Below are positions 7,044 to 14,755 of a stretch of 30,167 nucleotides of DNA, one piece after another. The stretch is taken from positions 1-30,167 of IMG/VR virus record IMGVR_UViG_3300006793_000161; one strand, given 5' to 3'. This DNA comes from a virus. The notes beneath the pieces were generated by a model. That model was not told the DNA's origin and did no database searches. It saw only the letters and a list, made by a program, of their open reading frames with translations. Each line of letters opens with the position of its first letter. Within the stretch, counting starts at the first letter, position 1. The position numbers and the translations under genes were made by a program.

Positions 7044-8105
7044 ATGATAGTTAATTCACATAATGATTGGGACCCTTTAGAGGAAATCATTGTAGGTCGA
7101 GCAGACCATTCCAGAATAGCAACAGATATTTCAGCAAGAAGTTTTAGTTATGCTAATTTTAATAAAGAAGATGTAGAAAAATTAGAAGGACCTTATCCAC
7201 AATGGGTAATTGACGAGGCCAACGAAGATGCAGATGGACTTGCAGATGCACTTAGTAAAATGGGCATTAAAGTTCACAGGCCTAAAGTTATTGATTGGGA
7301 ACAAAAAAGTTACGATATTGGCCAAGGTTGGAAAAGTAAAGGCTGGTACAGTTGGTGTCCCAGAGATTTAATATTACCTTTAGGCGATATGCTTATTGAA
7401 ACTCCTACTCCTGTAAGAGCAAGATATTTTGAAACAAGATTATACGAAGACATTATGTATGAAGCATTTGAAGATGGTGCTTTATGGATGTCAGCACCTA
7501 AGCCAAAGTTACATGATGACATGTACACATTTGAAGACATTGAAGATAAGCCAACATTACTTAACCATGAGATTTGTTTTGATGCACCAAACATAGTAAG
7601 AGTTGGAAAAGATTTATTATATCAAGTTTCTAATTCAGGAAACATGAAAGGATACCAGTGGTTAAAAAGATTAGTTGAACCTATGGGTTACAAAATGCAT
7701 TACAGCGAACTATACAGTTTTGCACATTTTGATAGTACTATTGTTCCACTTAGACCTGGACTAGTATTAATGAACAGTAGCAGGGTAACACCTGATAACT
7801 GTCCTGAGATGTTTAAGAAGTGGGATAAGATATGGTTTGATGATTGTGTTGTCCAAGGAAGTAAGTTAGCGGAGCAAGGCTATATGCCTCCATGCTCACC
7901 ATACATTGGAATGAACTTATTGAGTGTAGATGAGAATACAGTGGTGTTAGACTCAGCACAAGAACCTTTAATGAGAGAACTTGACAAGTACGGTATAGAT
8001 AGTGTACCAGTACAGTTTAGGCACTCTATGACGCTCTCTGGCGGCATTCATTGTGCTACTTTAGATCTAAGACGTAAAGGAACTTTAGAGAGTTATTGTG
8101 ATTAA
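7044..8105 (+). CDS. amidinotransferase (glycine / inosamine-phosphate amidinotransferase family)
   Basis: Member of the AGAT/StrB amidinotransferase family, which moves the amidino group from arginine to an amine acceptor through a Cys-amidino intermediate. Family landmarks are all present: WCPRDLILPLGDMLIETP (104-121) with R107-D108, FDAPNIVRVGKDLL (179-192) with catalytic D180, FAHFDSTIVPLRPGLVLMN (226-244) with H228, and LSGGIHCAT (331-339) with catalytic C337. Length of 353 aa matches StrB-type enzymes. The residue before the catalytic His is Ala, where the vertebrate glycine-specific enzyme has Met; a smaller side chain may accept a bulkier amine (inference from memory of CyrA/AGAT work). 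Product candidates are guanidinoacetate, a guanidino-cyclitol or a guanidino sugar. It has its own late promoter and overlaps the next gene by 8 bp. Confidence 0.95.
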   Translation: MIVNSHNDWDPLEEIIVGRADHSRIATDISARSFSYANFNKEDVEKLEGPYPQWVIDEANEDADGLADALSKMGIKVHRPKVIDWEQKSYDIGQGWKSKGWYSWCPRDLILPLGDMLIETPTPVRARYFETRLYEDIMYEAFEDGALWMSAPKPKLHDDMYTFEDIEDKPTLLNHEICFDAPNIVRVGKDLLYQVSNSGNMKGYQWLKRLVEPMGYKMHYSELYSFAHFDSTIVPLRPGLVLMNSSRVTPDNCPEMFKKWDKIWFDDCVVQGSKLAEQGYMPPCSPYIGMNLLSVDENTVVLDSAQEPLMRELDKYGIDSVPVQFRHSMTLSGGIHCATLDLRRKGTLESYCD

Positions 8106-8601
8106 ATACGGGCATATAGATAACTTTGGAATAACTCATGACCAAATGAGTCAGTTAAACTTTGACGATTACTTCCAATGTTATCAACAGACACCTGCTG
8201 TAGAACAATATTACACAGAACATAATAGCAGTATATGGCAGATGTTTGAGACCTCACCACAATGGGTACATGACCTATCTAAAAAAATACCACAAGACTT
8301 TGATCATCATGTTGTTAGTGTAATTAATATTCCACCAGGACAAACTATTCCACATCATGTTGACAAACATTTTAAACTTAAACAAAAACATAATGATGAC
8401 GGCACAGGTGTTAGTCATCGTTACTTGATATTTTTAGAAGACTGGAAACGTGGGCACTACTATGAAGTACACGATCAGCCTTTTGTAAAATGGAGAGCAG
8501 GTGATTGGGTAAAGTTTGGCATAGATGATTGGCACATAGCAGGAAACATGGGCGAAGCACCTTTTTATTCTTGCCAAGTCACAGTTCTAAAAAATGCATA
8601 A
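8098..8601 (+). CDS. 2OG-Fe(II) oxygenase-like protein A
   Basis: Double-stranded beta-helix 2-oxoglutarate/Fe(II) dioxygenase-like protein, 167 aa. The iron-binding facial triad is visible: H87-V-D89 in IPHHVDKHF and H146 in DDWHIAGN. The usual C-terminal Arg that binds the 2OG carboxylate is not at the expected place: PFYSCQVT here aligns with NRYTLQVT in the next gene, so Arg is replaced by Phe156. R108 (SHRY) might substitute, or the protein may use another co-substrate or be inactive. The start is GTG at 8098, inside the amidinotransferase 3' end (8-bp overlap), so translation is probably coupled. It is paralogous to the next gene. A hydroxylation or desaturation step on the pathway product is plausible. 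Confidence 0.85.
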   Translation: MIKYGHIDNFGITHDQMSQLNFDDYFQCYQQTPAVEQYYTEHNSSIWQMFETSPQWVHDLSKKIPQDFDHHVVSVINIPPGQTIPHHVDKHFKLKQKHNDDGTGVSHRYLIFLEDWKRGHYYEVHDQPFVKWRAGDWVKFGIDDWHIAGNMGEAPFYSCQVTVLKNA

Positions 8602-9136
8602 GGGACATAAAAATATTTCATTTGTTACAGATGAAATGATTTATAGAGTCAAATTTACAGAGCATACTAATACTGTTTTTAGTGCAGGTTTTTGGGATAA
8701 ACTTGGTGTTGCAGTACCTGATTACCCTCACGATTCACCTTGGGTGTATCAAGTATTTGAAAGCGATTGTGATTATTGGGTACAACAGGTAAAGCATCTA
8801 TTTGATGATGTTTTAAAATATAGTGTAGCAACAGTAAATTGTATTAAACCAGGTAGATTTATAGCACCTCATACAGATACACTTTATAAAATAAAAGAAC
8901 ATGTTAAGAAAGAAAAACTTAATATAAAAGGATTGGAACCTGTTAGAATAAATTTATTTTTACAGGATAGGTTAATGGGGCATTATTTTGAAATGGATAA
9001 CGAATGTTGGATAGATTATAAAAAAGGAGACTTCACAGTAATCAAACCTAATGCAGAGCATCATGTTGCAAATTTAGGTTATCAGAATAGATATACATTA
9101 CAAGTTACAGGATTTGCAGAGAAAGGTGTCTTCTAA
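8594..9136 (+). CDS. 2OG-Fe(II) oxygenase-like protein B
   Basis: Second 2-oxoglutarate/Fe(II) dioxygenase-type protein, 180 aa, sharing the layout of its upstream neighbour. H93-T-D95 (APHTDTLYKI) and H156/H157 (EHHVANLG) form the likely iron triad, and R166 in NRYTLQVTG is the expected 2OG carboxylate anchor, so this copy looks catalytically complete. The pattern ...KPGRFIAPHTD...INLFLQD...GHYFEMDN...KKGD...HHVAN is seen in many marine phage oxygenases of unknown substrate and also resembles aspartyl/asparaginyl hydroxylases. It overlaps the upstream gene by 8 bp and the downstream one by about 11 bp. A tandem duplication with divergence is the simplest origin. Confidence 0.9.
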   Translation: MHKGHKNISFVTDEMIYRVKFTEHTNTVFSAGFWDKLGVAVPDYPHDSPWVYQVFESDCDYWVQQVKHLFDDVLKYSVATVNCIKPGRFIAPHTDTLYKIKEHVKKEKLNIKGLEPVRINLFLQDRLMGHYFEMDNECWIDYKKGDFTVIKPNAEHHVANLGYQNRYTLQVTGFAEKGVF

Positions 9137-9746
9137 TAAAACAGTTATTGTTACTTTAACTAGAACAGGGTCTACCTTTTTAAATTTAAAATTAGCAAAA
9201 GAAAATAATTTATATTCCTTTGGAGAAATATTAAATCACAAGACAGAAGTATTTAATGAAAGATTTGAACGTAATTTTAATGTAGAATTAAATAAAATTA
9301 ATTTAGAGTCTAAAAATAAATACATTTTTAATACATGGAATAAATTAAGTAATAGTGTATGTAGACTTATTCCTAATCAAACAAAAGACAAACAATTAGT
9401 AGAAAAATATTTACAATGTGCTGATAACATTATATATCATTATAGGAAGGACATTACATCACAGGTATATAGTACAATAATTGCAAAAACATCAAAACAA
9501 TACTCTGCAGATAGAGAAGTATTTGATAAAGAAATAACATTATTAGAATTTAAAGAAATGTCTAAAAGAATACAAAATAGATATTTACATATAATAAATT
9601 TATACAGAAAATATCCAGGAAAGGTTAGTTGTTTAGAAGATTACACATATGAACCGTTCCCTAAAAGTTATCTTTTTGAGAAAAAATTTAAATACGATCT
9701 TATAAATATAGATAATAATTTTAAAAATTTACAGGAACACACATGA
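9126..9746 (+). CDS. sulfotransferase-like protein
   Basis: P-loop sulfotransferase-like protein of about 206 aa, near the short end of the family. A 5'-PSB-like loop (VTLTRTGSTF) lies at the extreme N-terminus. The 3'-phosphate-binding pattern is YHYRKDITSQ, with Arg followed by Ser five residues later, a shorter spacing than the usual eight. It would transfer sulfate from PAPS to a hydroxyl or amine; the phage encodes no visible PAPS synthesis here. The start is uncertain: GTG at 9126 is preferred because a purine-rich GAGAAAG lies upstream; a TTG at 9114 would add four residues but has a poor ribosome site. The 3' end overlaps the SDR gene as ATGA. Composition is notably Asn/Lys/Ile-rich compared with its neighbours, which may indicate recent acquisition. 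Confidence 0.78.
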   Translation: MSSNKTVIVTLTRTGSTFLNLKLAKENNLYSFGEILNHKTEVFNERFERNFNVELNKINLESKNKYIFNTWNKLSNSVCRLIPNQTKDKQLVEKYLQCADNIIYHYRKDITSQVYSTIIAKTSKQYSADREVFDKEITLLEFKEMSKRIQNRYLHIINLYRKYPGKVSCLEDYTYEPFPKSYLFEKKFKYDLINIDNNFKNLQEHT

Positions 9747-10699
9747 GAATATTTATAACAGGCGCTGACGGTTTTATAGGTCAAGCAATGGTCGAACGAT
9801 TAAAAGACCAGCATGAATTAGAATTTTTAAAAGAAGATCTAAGAGACCATGCTAAAGTAGGATTTCAAATTAAACAATTTGATCCTGAAATAATTGTTCA
9901 CTTGGCGGCTAGAACAGAAGTGCAAGACAGTTTTTATGAACAAATTACATTTAGTGAAGTAAATTATGTTGGTACTGTAAACTTAATCGAGATTGCGGCA
10001 ACTTTACCAAACTTAAAAAACTTTGTGTTTGCAAGTACAATGGAAGTATACGGTTGGCAACCAATCAGTGACTTAATTAGAGACGGCAAAGAGGAAGGCA
10101 TTATTGCATTTAATGAAAGCACTCCGCCAAACCCAAATGCCCCCTATGCCGTTGCAAAATATGGCTGTGAAAAATACTTAGAGTATGCACACAGAAGTTA
10201 TGGATTGCCGTTTACTGCTATCAGACAAACTAATGCATACGGTAGAAAGGATAACGACTTCTTTGTAACAGAACAAATTATAACACAAATGATTAAAAAT
10301 CCAGATGAGATAAATTTAGGATATGGCGAACCATACAGAAACTTTATTTACATTGATGACTTACTTGATGCTTGGCAACAAGTTATTGAAAATCCAGATA
10401 AGTGTCAAGGAGAAATCTTTTGTATAGGACCTGACAATGCAATTAAAATTAAAGATTATGTAAAAATGATTGCAGATAAGTTAGACTGGAAAGGACATGT
10501 TAATTGGAATACCAAACCGCCTAGACCAGGCGAAATATTTTTACTTAATAGTACAAACCATAAAATTACAACACGCCTTGGATGGTTTCCTAAAGTAGAA
10601 CTTAGTGAAGGTCTTGATAGAACTATTGCTGTTTGGAAAAATGTTTTAGAAAACGACATACCACATAATCAAGATAGAAGATTTTCCAAAGGAAAATAA
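9743..10699 (+). CDS. NAD-dependent epimerase/dehydratase (extended SDR)
   Basis: Extended short-chain dehydrogenase/reductase of 318 aa acting on a nucleotide sugar. The NAD-binding glycine motif TGADGFIG is at 6-13, HLAAR at 53-57, and the catalytic set is S98/T99 (FASTMEVYG), Y135 and K139 (PYAVAKYGCEKY), followed by IRQTNAYG (160-167) and YRNFIYIDD (198-206), all typical of GalE/RmlB/GMD-like enzymes. It could be a UDP-hexose 4-epimerase or an NDP-hexose dehydratase; the sequence alone does not decide. It starts in an ATGA overlap with the sulfotransferase-like gene and ends in a TAATG overlap with the B12/radical SAM gene, so the three are translationally linked. It supplies a sugar-nucleotide step to the cassette. 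Confidence 0.93.
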   Translation: MRIFITGADGFIGQAMVERLKDQHELEFLKEDLRDHAKVGFQIKQFDPEIIVHLAARTEVQDSFYEQITFSEVNYVGTVNLIEIAATLPNLKNFVFASTMEVYGWQPISDLIRDGKEEGIIAFNESTPPNPNAPYAVAKYGCEKYLEYAHRSYGLPFTAIRQTNAYGRKDNDFFVTEQIITQMIKNPDEINLGYGEPYRNFIYIDDLLDAWQQVIENPDKCQGEIFCIGPDNAIKIKDYVKMIADKLDWKGHVNWNTKPPRPGEIFLLNSTNHKITTRLGWFPKVELSEGLDRTIAVWKNVLENDIPHNQDRRFSKGK

Positions 10700-12555
10700 T
10701 GTTTAATGTTACGTTAGTTCAGCCTAATTTTCAGACTGGACCTAAACACCTTAACAGTTATTACCTTCCTTATAGTGTAGGTTCTCTTTGGAGTTACTTA
10801 ATACAAAATCAACAGATTAAAGACAATTATCAAGTAGACAATTGGATATTTCGACGAGAGGAACTTCAAAGTGTTGTTGATAGATGTAAGAATACCGATA
10901 TTGTTTTTATAAGTCTTTATATCTGGAACAAGAATTATTGTTTGATGTTAGGTAAAGTACTTAAAGAAGCATATCCAAACATTAAAATTATACTAGGCGG
11001 TCCTGAATTACCTCACAGAAATCCAAATTTTTTTAAAGAAAATAATTATATAGATTCTATAGTAATCGGAGAAGGTGAGTTAGCGGTTTTAGATATACTT
11101 ACTGCATATCTAGATAAAAAGCCCTTAGAGAAAGTCTACGAGTTTGACAGGATACAGGATTTAAATTTACCTAGTCCTTATACATTAGGATTATTTGACG
11201 ATCTTATAAAACAATATCCAGATATAGAATGGGTTCCGACTTTAGAAACAGACAGAGGATGTCCCTATAGTTGTACGTTTTGTGATTGGGGTAGTGCTAC
11301 GGCAAGTAAAATGTATAAGATATATGACGATCGCATACTAGCAGATTTACAATGGGTAGCAGATAATAAACTTCCTTATCTTGCATTAACATCTAGTAAC
11401 TTTGGAATCTTCAAAGATAGAGATATAATGATTGCAGATATGATTGTAGCAACTAATAAACAAACAGGTTATCCTAATGGTATAAGTGTAAGTTATGCAA
11501 AGAACAGTAATGATACAGTATTAGAAATTGTAAAGAAATTTATAGAGGTAAACATACAAACAGGATTAACATTAAGTCTACAAACGACAACAGATGAAGT
11601 ACTAGACAATATCAAAAGAAAGAATATGAAGATTAATTCTATTGAAGATATTATACAATCTGCTAGAGATAAAAATGTACCAGCTCTTACAGAATTAATA
11701 TTAGGCATGCCAGGAGAGACTACAGAAACGTGGTTAAATACTATAGAAGATATCCTCATACATCAAATAGAAACATTAGACGTATATTTCTTGCAGTTAC
11801 TTATAAACTCCCCTATGTACATTACACAGATACAAGAATACTCGTTACAAACATTTGAAGGATATGATTTCTTTTATGGTGTACAAAATGAATCATTTGA
11901 ATACGATAAAAAACATAAAATATCAGAGTCTATAGAAGTTATAAAAAGTACTAACACTATATCAGAAAACAATATGGAAGACATTGCAGTCTTTACAGCA
12001 TTCATTTTAGGATTACACATGTTTGGGATATCAAACATTATATCTACATACCTATATGAAACACAAAATAAATCATATATTGAATTTTACACAGAACTCT
12101 ATGACCATCTTAAAAAAAACGACATAGTACTTAACGGTTGGTTAGATCAACTTAAAATAGGATTACAAGATTGGAAAAAGACAGGTTATATGGAAACTAC
12201 TATAGATGGTGTTTTTATAGAAGGCTGGAAATTTTTTCATTCACTTATGCCTATTATACAAAATAATAATCTAGTAGAGCATTATATAAATGTTGTAGGA
12301 GATTTTTCAAAACAGTTTACAACACAAGATGTAATAGACGATTATACAAAAATAGCAAATTTACAAATCAAACAATTTGAGTCATATATACATGATTCTG
12401 TCCATGTTACAGTCAAAAGTAACCTTTTCCCAGCAAATTTAATTATTTCTGATAGATATGGTGACTACTTAGACAAAAAAGAAGATCATTTAGATATGCT
12501 TTTCTTTGGAAGACGAAGAGGCTGGCATCTAAATAAAATTAGTCTTGACAAATAA
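10699..12555 (+). CDS. B12-binding domain radical SAM protein
   Basis: 618-aa class B-type radical SAM enzyme. N-terminal region 1-150 has a cobalamin-binding-like Rossmann fold: VQPNF, YLPYSVGSLWSYL, DIVFISLYIW, IKIILGGPELP (95-105) and IGEGELAV (123-130). The radical SAM centre CPYSCTFCDWG follows, with C188, C192, C195 binding the [4Fe-4S] cluster, then LTSSNFGIF and ELILGMPGET motifs of the TIM barrel. The C-terminal ~220 residues are helical and lack assigned motifs. Such enzymes methylate unreactive carbon or phosphorus, or rearrange rings, and occur in antibiotic pathways; here the substrate is unknown. Activity would need host cobalamin. The gene is the last in the cargo operon. Confidence 0.9.
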   Translation: MFNVTLVQPNFQTGPKHLNSYYLPYSVGSLWSYLIQNQQIKDNYQVDNWIFRREELQSVVDRCKNTDIVFISLYIWNKNYCLMLGKVLKEAYPNIKIILGGPELPHRNPNFFKENNYIDSIVIGEGELAVLDILTAYLDKKPLEKVYEFDRIQDLNLPSPYTLGLFDDLIKQYPDIEWVPTLETDRGCPYSCTFCDWGSATASKMYKIYDDRILADLQWVADNKLPYLALTSSNFGIFKDRDIMIADMIVATNKQTGYPNGISVSYAKNSNDTVLEIVKKFIEVNIQTGLTLSLQTTTDEVLDNIKRKNMKINSIEDIIQSARDKNVPALTELILGMPGETTETWLNTIEDILIHQIETLDVYFLQLLINSPMYITQIQEYSLQTFEGYDFFYGVQNESFEYDKKHKISESIEVIKSTNTISENNMEDIAVFTAFILGLHMFGISNIISTYLYETQNKSYIEFYTELYDHLKKNDIVLNGWLDQLKIGLQDWKKTGYMETTIDGVFIEGWKFFHSLMPIIQNNNLVEHYINVVGDFSKQFTTQDVIDDYTKIANLQIKQFESYIHDSVHVTVKSNLFPANLIISDRYGDYLDKKEDHLDMLFFGRRRGWHLNKISLDK

Positions 12556-12573
12556 ATAGAAATCTGTTAGACT
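12545..12573 (+). promoter_or_regulatory. possible sigma70 promoter overlapping the late promoter
   Basis: TTGACA (12545-12550) is a perfect -35 box, followed by a 17-bp spacer and TAGACT (12568-12573), which matches 4 of 6 bases of TATAAT. The -35 lies inside the last codons of the radical SAM gene. It could give early expression of the small membrane protein; the -10 is weak, so chance is possible. Confidence 0.35.
12551..12558 (+). promoter_or_regulatory. T4-type late promoter (AATAAATA), leader class
   Basis: AATAAATA starts 2 bases before the end of the TAA stop of the B12/radical SAM gene. Predicted +1 is near 12564, giving a 33-nt leader with AGAGG (12586-12590) before the ATG at 12597. 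Confidence 0.65.
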
Positions 12574-12596
12574 AGTTTTTTAATTAGAGGCGTAAT

Positions 12597-12821
12597 ATGG
12601 AAAATTATATTTATTTTGGCATCTTCATTCTTGCTAATTCTTACTTTTGTTTTAAAGCAGGAGAAAAGGCAGGCAGATTTATGGGTATGCTAACCATCAC
12701 CCAGTTTTTTCAAAGTAAAAGTGTACTTAAAGATAAAAAAGAAATAGTAGGATTTAAAAATTGGCCTAAAGCAATACAGGTACTTTATTTAGATCCTAGG
12801 GAAGAATTATTTAAAGACTAA
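12597..12821 (+). CDS. small membrane protein, 74 aa, hypothetical
   Basis: Unrecognised. The N-terminus (residues 4-18, YIYFGIFILANSYFCF) is one hydrophobic segment with a short acidic/polar lead, suggesting a single inner-membrane helix. It is followed by KAGEKAGRFMG and a basic/polar cytoplasmic-type tail with FKNWPKAIQVLYLDP. No lysis-protein hallmark such as a holin two-helix pattern or lipobox is visible. A leader with AGAGG precedes the ATG. It is the first gene after the cargo operon and stops 6 nt before the next ATG. It could be a membrane modulator of superinfection or lysis, but that is only a guess from topology. Confidence 0.7.
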   Translation: MENYIYFGIFILANSYFCFKAGEKAGRFMGMLTITQFFQSKSVLKDKKEIVGFKNWPKAIQVLYLDPREELFKD

Positions 12822-12827
12822 ACACAC

Positions 12828-13970
12828 ATGGCAAGAAAAAAACAGAGAAGTACATATTTATTAAAAGAGCCTAATTGGAAGGAACTCTCTTTACTTACAG
12901 ATCCAGAACAAAGAAAGAAAGCAATTAGTAATGCTGAATATTTTGTCCACTACGAAATAGCAACAAAGAAGAAACAAGAAGCATTAATAAAATGGATCAA
13001 GCAGGAAAGTGGTTGGACTAAAGAAGATATAAAGTATGCAGTCTGTATAGATAAAGGTTATTTTTCTGCAATGGGTAAAACTGCCTGGGTAGCAAAAAAA
13101 CTGGGATACTGGCCTGAAGGCACAATAGAGTACATTAACGAAAAGGCAAAGCCACAGTGGCTAGCACTTGGTAAGAAAGTATATACTGTAAAAACACAAG
13201 AACAAGAAAAGAAAAAGGACACTAAAGTAATTAGCATTCAAGATCGTATGAAAGAGCAAGTATCAACATTGTGTGGAACTTGGGAAGAACAGTTAGACAA
13301 CTTTGTAGACAGAGAAGCATTTGACTTGAAAAAGTTTGATCCATACAATGATATGAGAGCATATACACCGTCTATAAAACCTGCTCATGCTAAAATTATT
13401 AAAGACAGTTATGATAGAGATGTTTTAGAAGCAACAGAAATATTAGCATGGGAAGATCAAGACATCAAAGAAGGATACGGTCATTTTAATGTAAAAATGC
13501 GTAAAGACTATTTTGCATTTTTTGAAAAGATACATACTGCATGTGATACCTTAATAGAAACAGGCAAAGCAACTCGTAAGCCTAGAAAACCTAAACCCAT
13601 GGATAGGGACAAACTTGTAAAAAAACTTAAATATCAAATTAACGATAGTGATTTAGGAATAGCAAGTATAAATCCAGTTGAAATAATAGATGCAACAGAA
13701 CTTTGGTTTTATAACACTAAATTAAGAAAATTAGGTGTGTACAGAAAATCAGAAATGAGTACTGGGTTAACTATAAAAGGCACAACTATTAAAGATTTTG
13801 ATACTTCTACTAGTTTTCAAAAGACATTGCGTAAGCCTGCAGAACAAATAAAAGCAGTTAAAGGGTCTGCAAAGACTAGATTTAATACATTTTTTGAAGA
13901 AATAAAGACTACCCCAACTAAATTAACTGGCAGAATAAGTGATACTATTGTACTACTTAAAGTATTTTAA
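12828..13970 (+). CDS. hypothetical protein, 380 aa, basic
   Basis: Not recognised. It is Lys-rich throughout. Residues 35-115 form a Trp/Lys-rich compact segment (EALIKWIKQESGWTKEDIKYA, GYFSAMGKTAWVAKKLGYWPEGTIEYI). Residues 120-140 are charged and probably linker (EQEKKKDTK). The C-terminal part (260-350) has RKPRKPKPMDRDKLVKKL and later KTLRKPAEQIKAVKG, which suggest nucleic-acid contact. No nuclease, helicase or ATPase motif is visible. It has no good Shine-Dalgarno site and sits 6 nt after the small membrane gene, so it is probably read from the same transcript. It lies immediately before gp13, so a DNA-associated head or late role is possible (inference). Confidence 0.8.
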   Translation: MARKKQRSTYLLKEPNWKELSLLTDPEQRKKAISNAEYFVHYEIATKKKQEALIKWIKQESGWTKEDIKYAVCIDKGYFSAMGKTAWVAKKLGYWPEGTIEYINEKAKPQWLALGKKVYTVKTQEQEKKKDTKVISIQDRMKEQVSTLCGTWEEQLDNFVDREAFDLKKFDPYNDMRAYTPSIKPAHAKIIKDSYDRDVLEATEILAWEDQDIKEGYGHFNVKMRKDYFAFFEKIHTACDTLIETGKATRKPRKPKPMDRDKLVKKLKYQINDSDLGIASINPVEIIDATELWFYNTKLRKLGVYRKSEMSTGLTIKGTTIKDFDTSTSFQKTLRKPAEQIKAVKGSAKTRFNTFFEEIKTTPTKLTGRISDTIVLLKVF

Positions 13971-13980
13971 TTGAAAATTA

Positions 13981-13988
13981 GATAAATA
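13981..13988 (+). promoter_or_regulatory. T4-type late promoter (GATAAATA), leaderless class
   Basis: GATAAATA, then GTACT, then the gp13 ATG at 13994: exactly 5 nt. It lies 10 nt after the stop of the 380-aa gene. No Shine-Dalgarno site is possible in the predicted transcript. Confidence 0.8.
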
Positions 13989-13993
13989 GTACT

Positions 13994-14755
13994 ATGCCAG
14001 TAGATCAAATAGGATATAATAACAGAGAAGAACTTGTTAACGAGTTACAACTACGTCTAGCAGACGGTATAGTTGACGTTGAACTCGACAGAGCACACTA
14101 TGATGTTGCTATAGATAAGTCCCTTGCTTTATATAGGCAACTTAGTGCAGGTGCTGTAGAAGAAAGTGCCCTGTTTTTGACTACACAAGAAGGTGTAACA
14201 GAGTACACATTACCAGACGAAGTTATGGAAGTACGCAGGTTATATAGAAGAGGTGTTGGCACTAACAGTGGCGGTGGTACAAACTTTGATCCTTTTGATG
14301 TTGCATTCAATAATATGTACTTGCTACAAGCAGGACAAATGGGCGGACTTGCAGTCTTTGATGCATTCAGTCAATATAAAGAAGTTTTAGGTAGAATATT
14401 TGGTAGTGAATATAATTTTTTATGGAATAGAAATACTAAACAACTTAAAATTTTAAGAAATGTAAGACACGAAGAAGAAATCGCAGTAGGCATTTATAAT
14501 TTTATACCCGAAAGTCTTTTATTAAAAGATATCTATGCCGCAAATTGGCTGGCCGCTTACGCACTAGCACAATCTAAAATGATGCTAGGTGAAGCAAGAA
14601 GTAAATATGCTTCAGGACTTCCAGGGGCAGGCGGAACCATACAGTTAAATGGTGATGCGTTAAAATCAGAAGCAATAGCAGAAATGGAAAAGGCAAGAGA
14701 AAGCATTTTCCAGAAAGAAGAGGGCAATGCTCCTCTAGGATTTGTGATAGGATAA
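13994..14755 (+). CDS. 13: neck protein (gp13-like)
   Basis: Resembles T4-like gp13, which binds gp14 to form the neck that seals the filled head. The 253-aa protein starts with the family pattern (NREELVNELQLRLADGIVDVELDRAHYDVAIDKSLALYRQL, cut here into its recognisable parts: an N-terminal helix, VDVELD and a D..IDKSLALYR helix). It continues with TEYTLPDEVMEVRRLYR and, near the C-terminus, LKDIYAANWLAAYALAQSKMMLGEARSKYA and GGTIQLNGDALKSEA, all typical of marine T4-like gp13. It has a leaderless late promoter at exact 5-nt spacing. The stop overlaps the dNMP kinase start (TAATG). Its usual partners gp14/gp15 are inverted and about 10 kb away. Confidence 0.85.
   Translation: MPVDQIGYNNREELVNELQLRLADGIVDVELDRAHYDVAIDKSLALYRQLSAGAVEESALFLTTQEGVTEYTLPDEVMEVRRLYRRGVGTNSGGGTNFDPFDVAFNNMYLLQAGQMGGLAVFDAFSQYKEVLGRIFGSEYNFLWNRNTKQLKILRNVRHEEEIAVGIYNFIPESLLLKDIYAANWLAAYALAQSKMMLGEARSKYASGLPGAGGTIQLNGDALKSEAIAEMEKARESIFQKEEGNAPLGFVIG

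Noticed and set aside
9114-9125. TTG start at 9114 for the sulfotransferase-like gene
   Set aside because: AGGA is only 1 nt away and TTG is rare as a start; GTG at 9126 has a purine-rich site at a workable distance. The choice is not certain.
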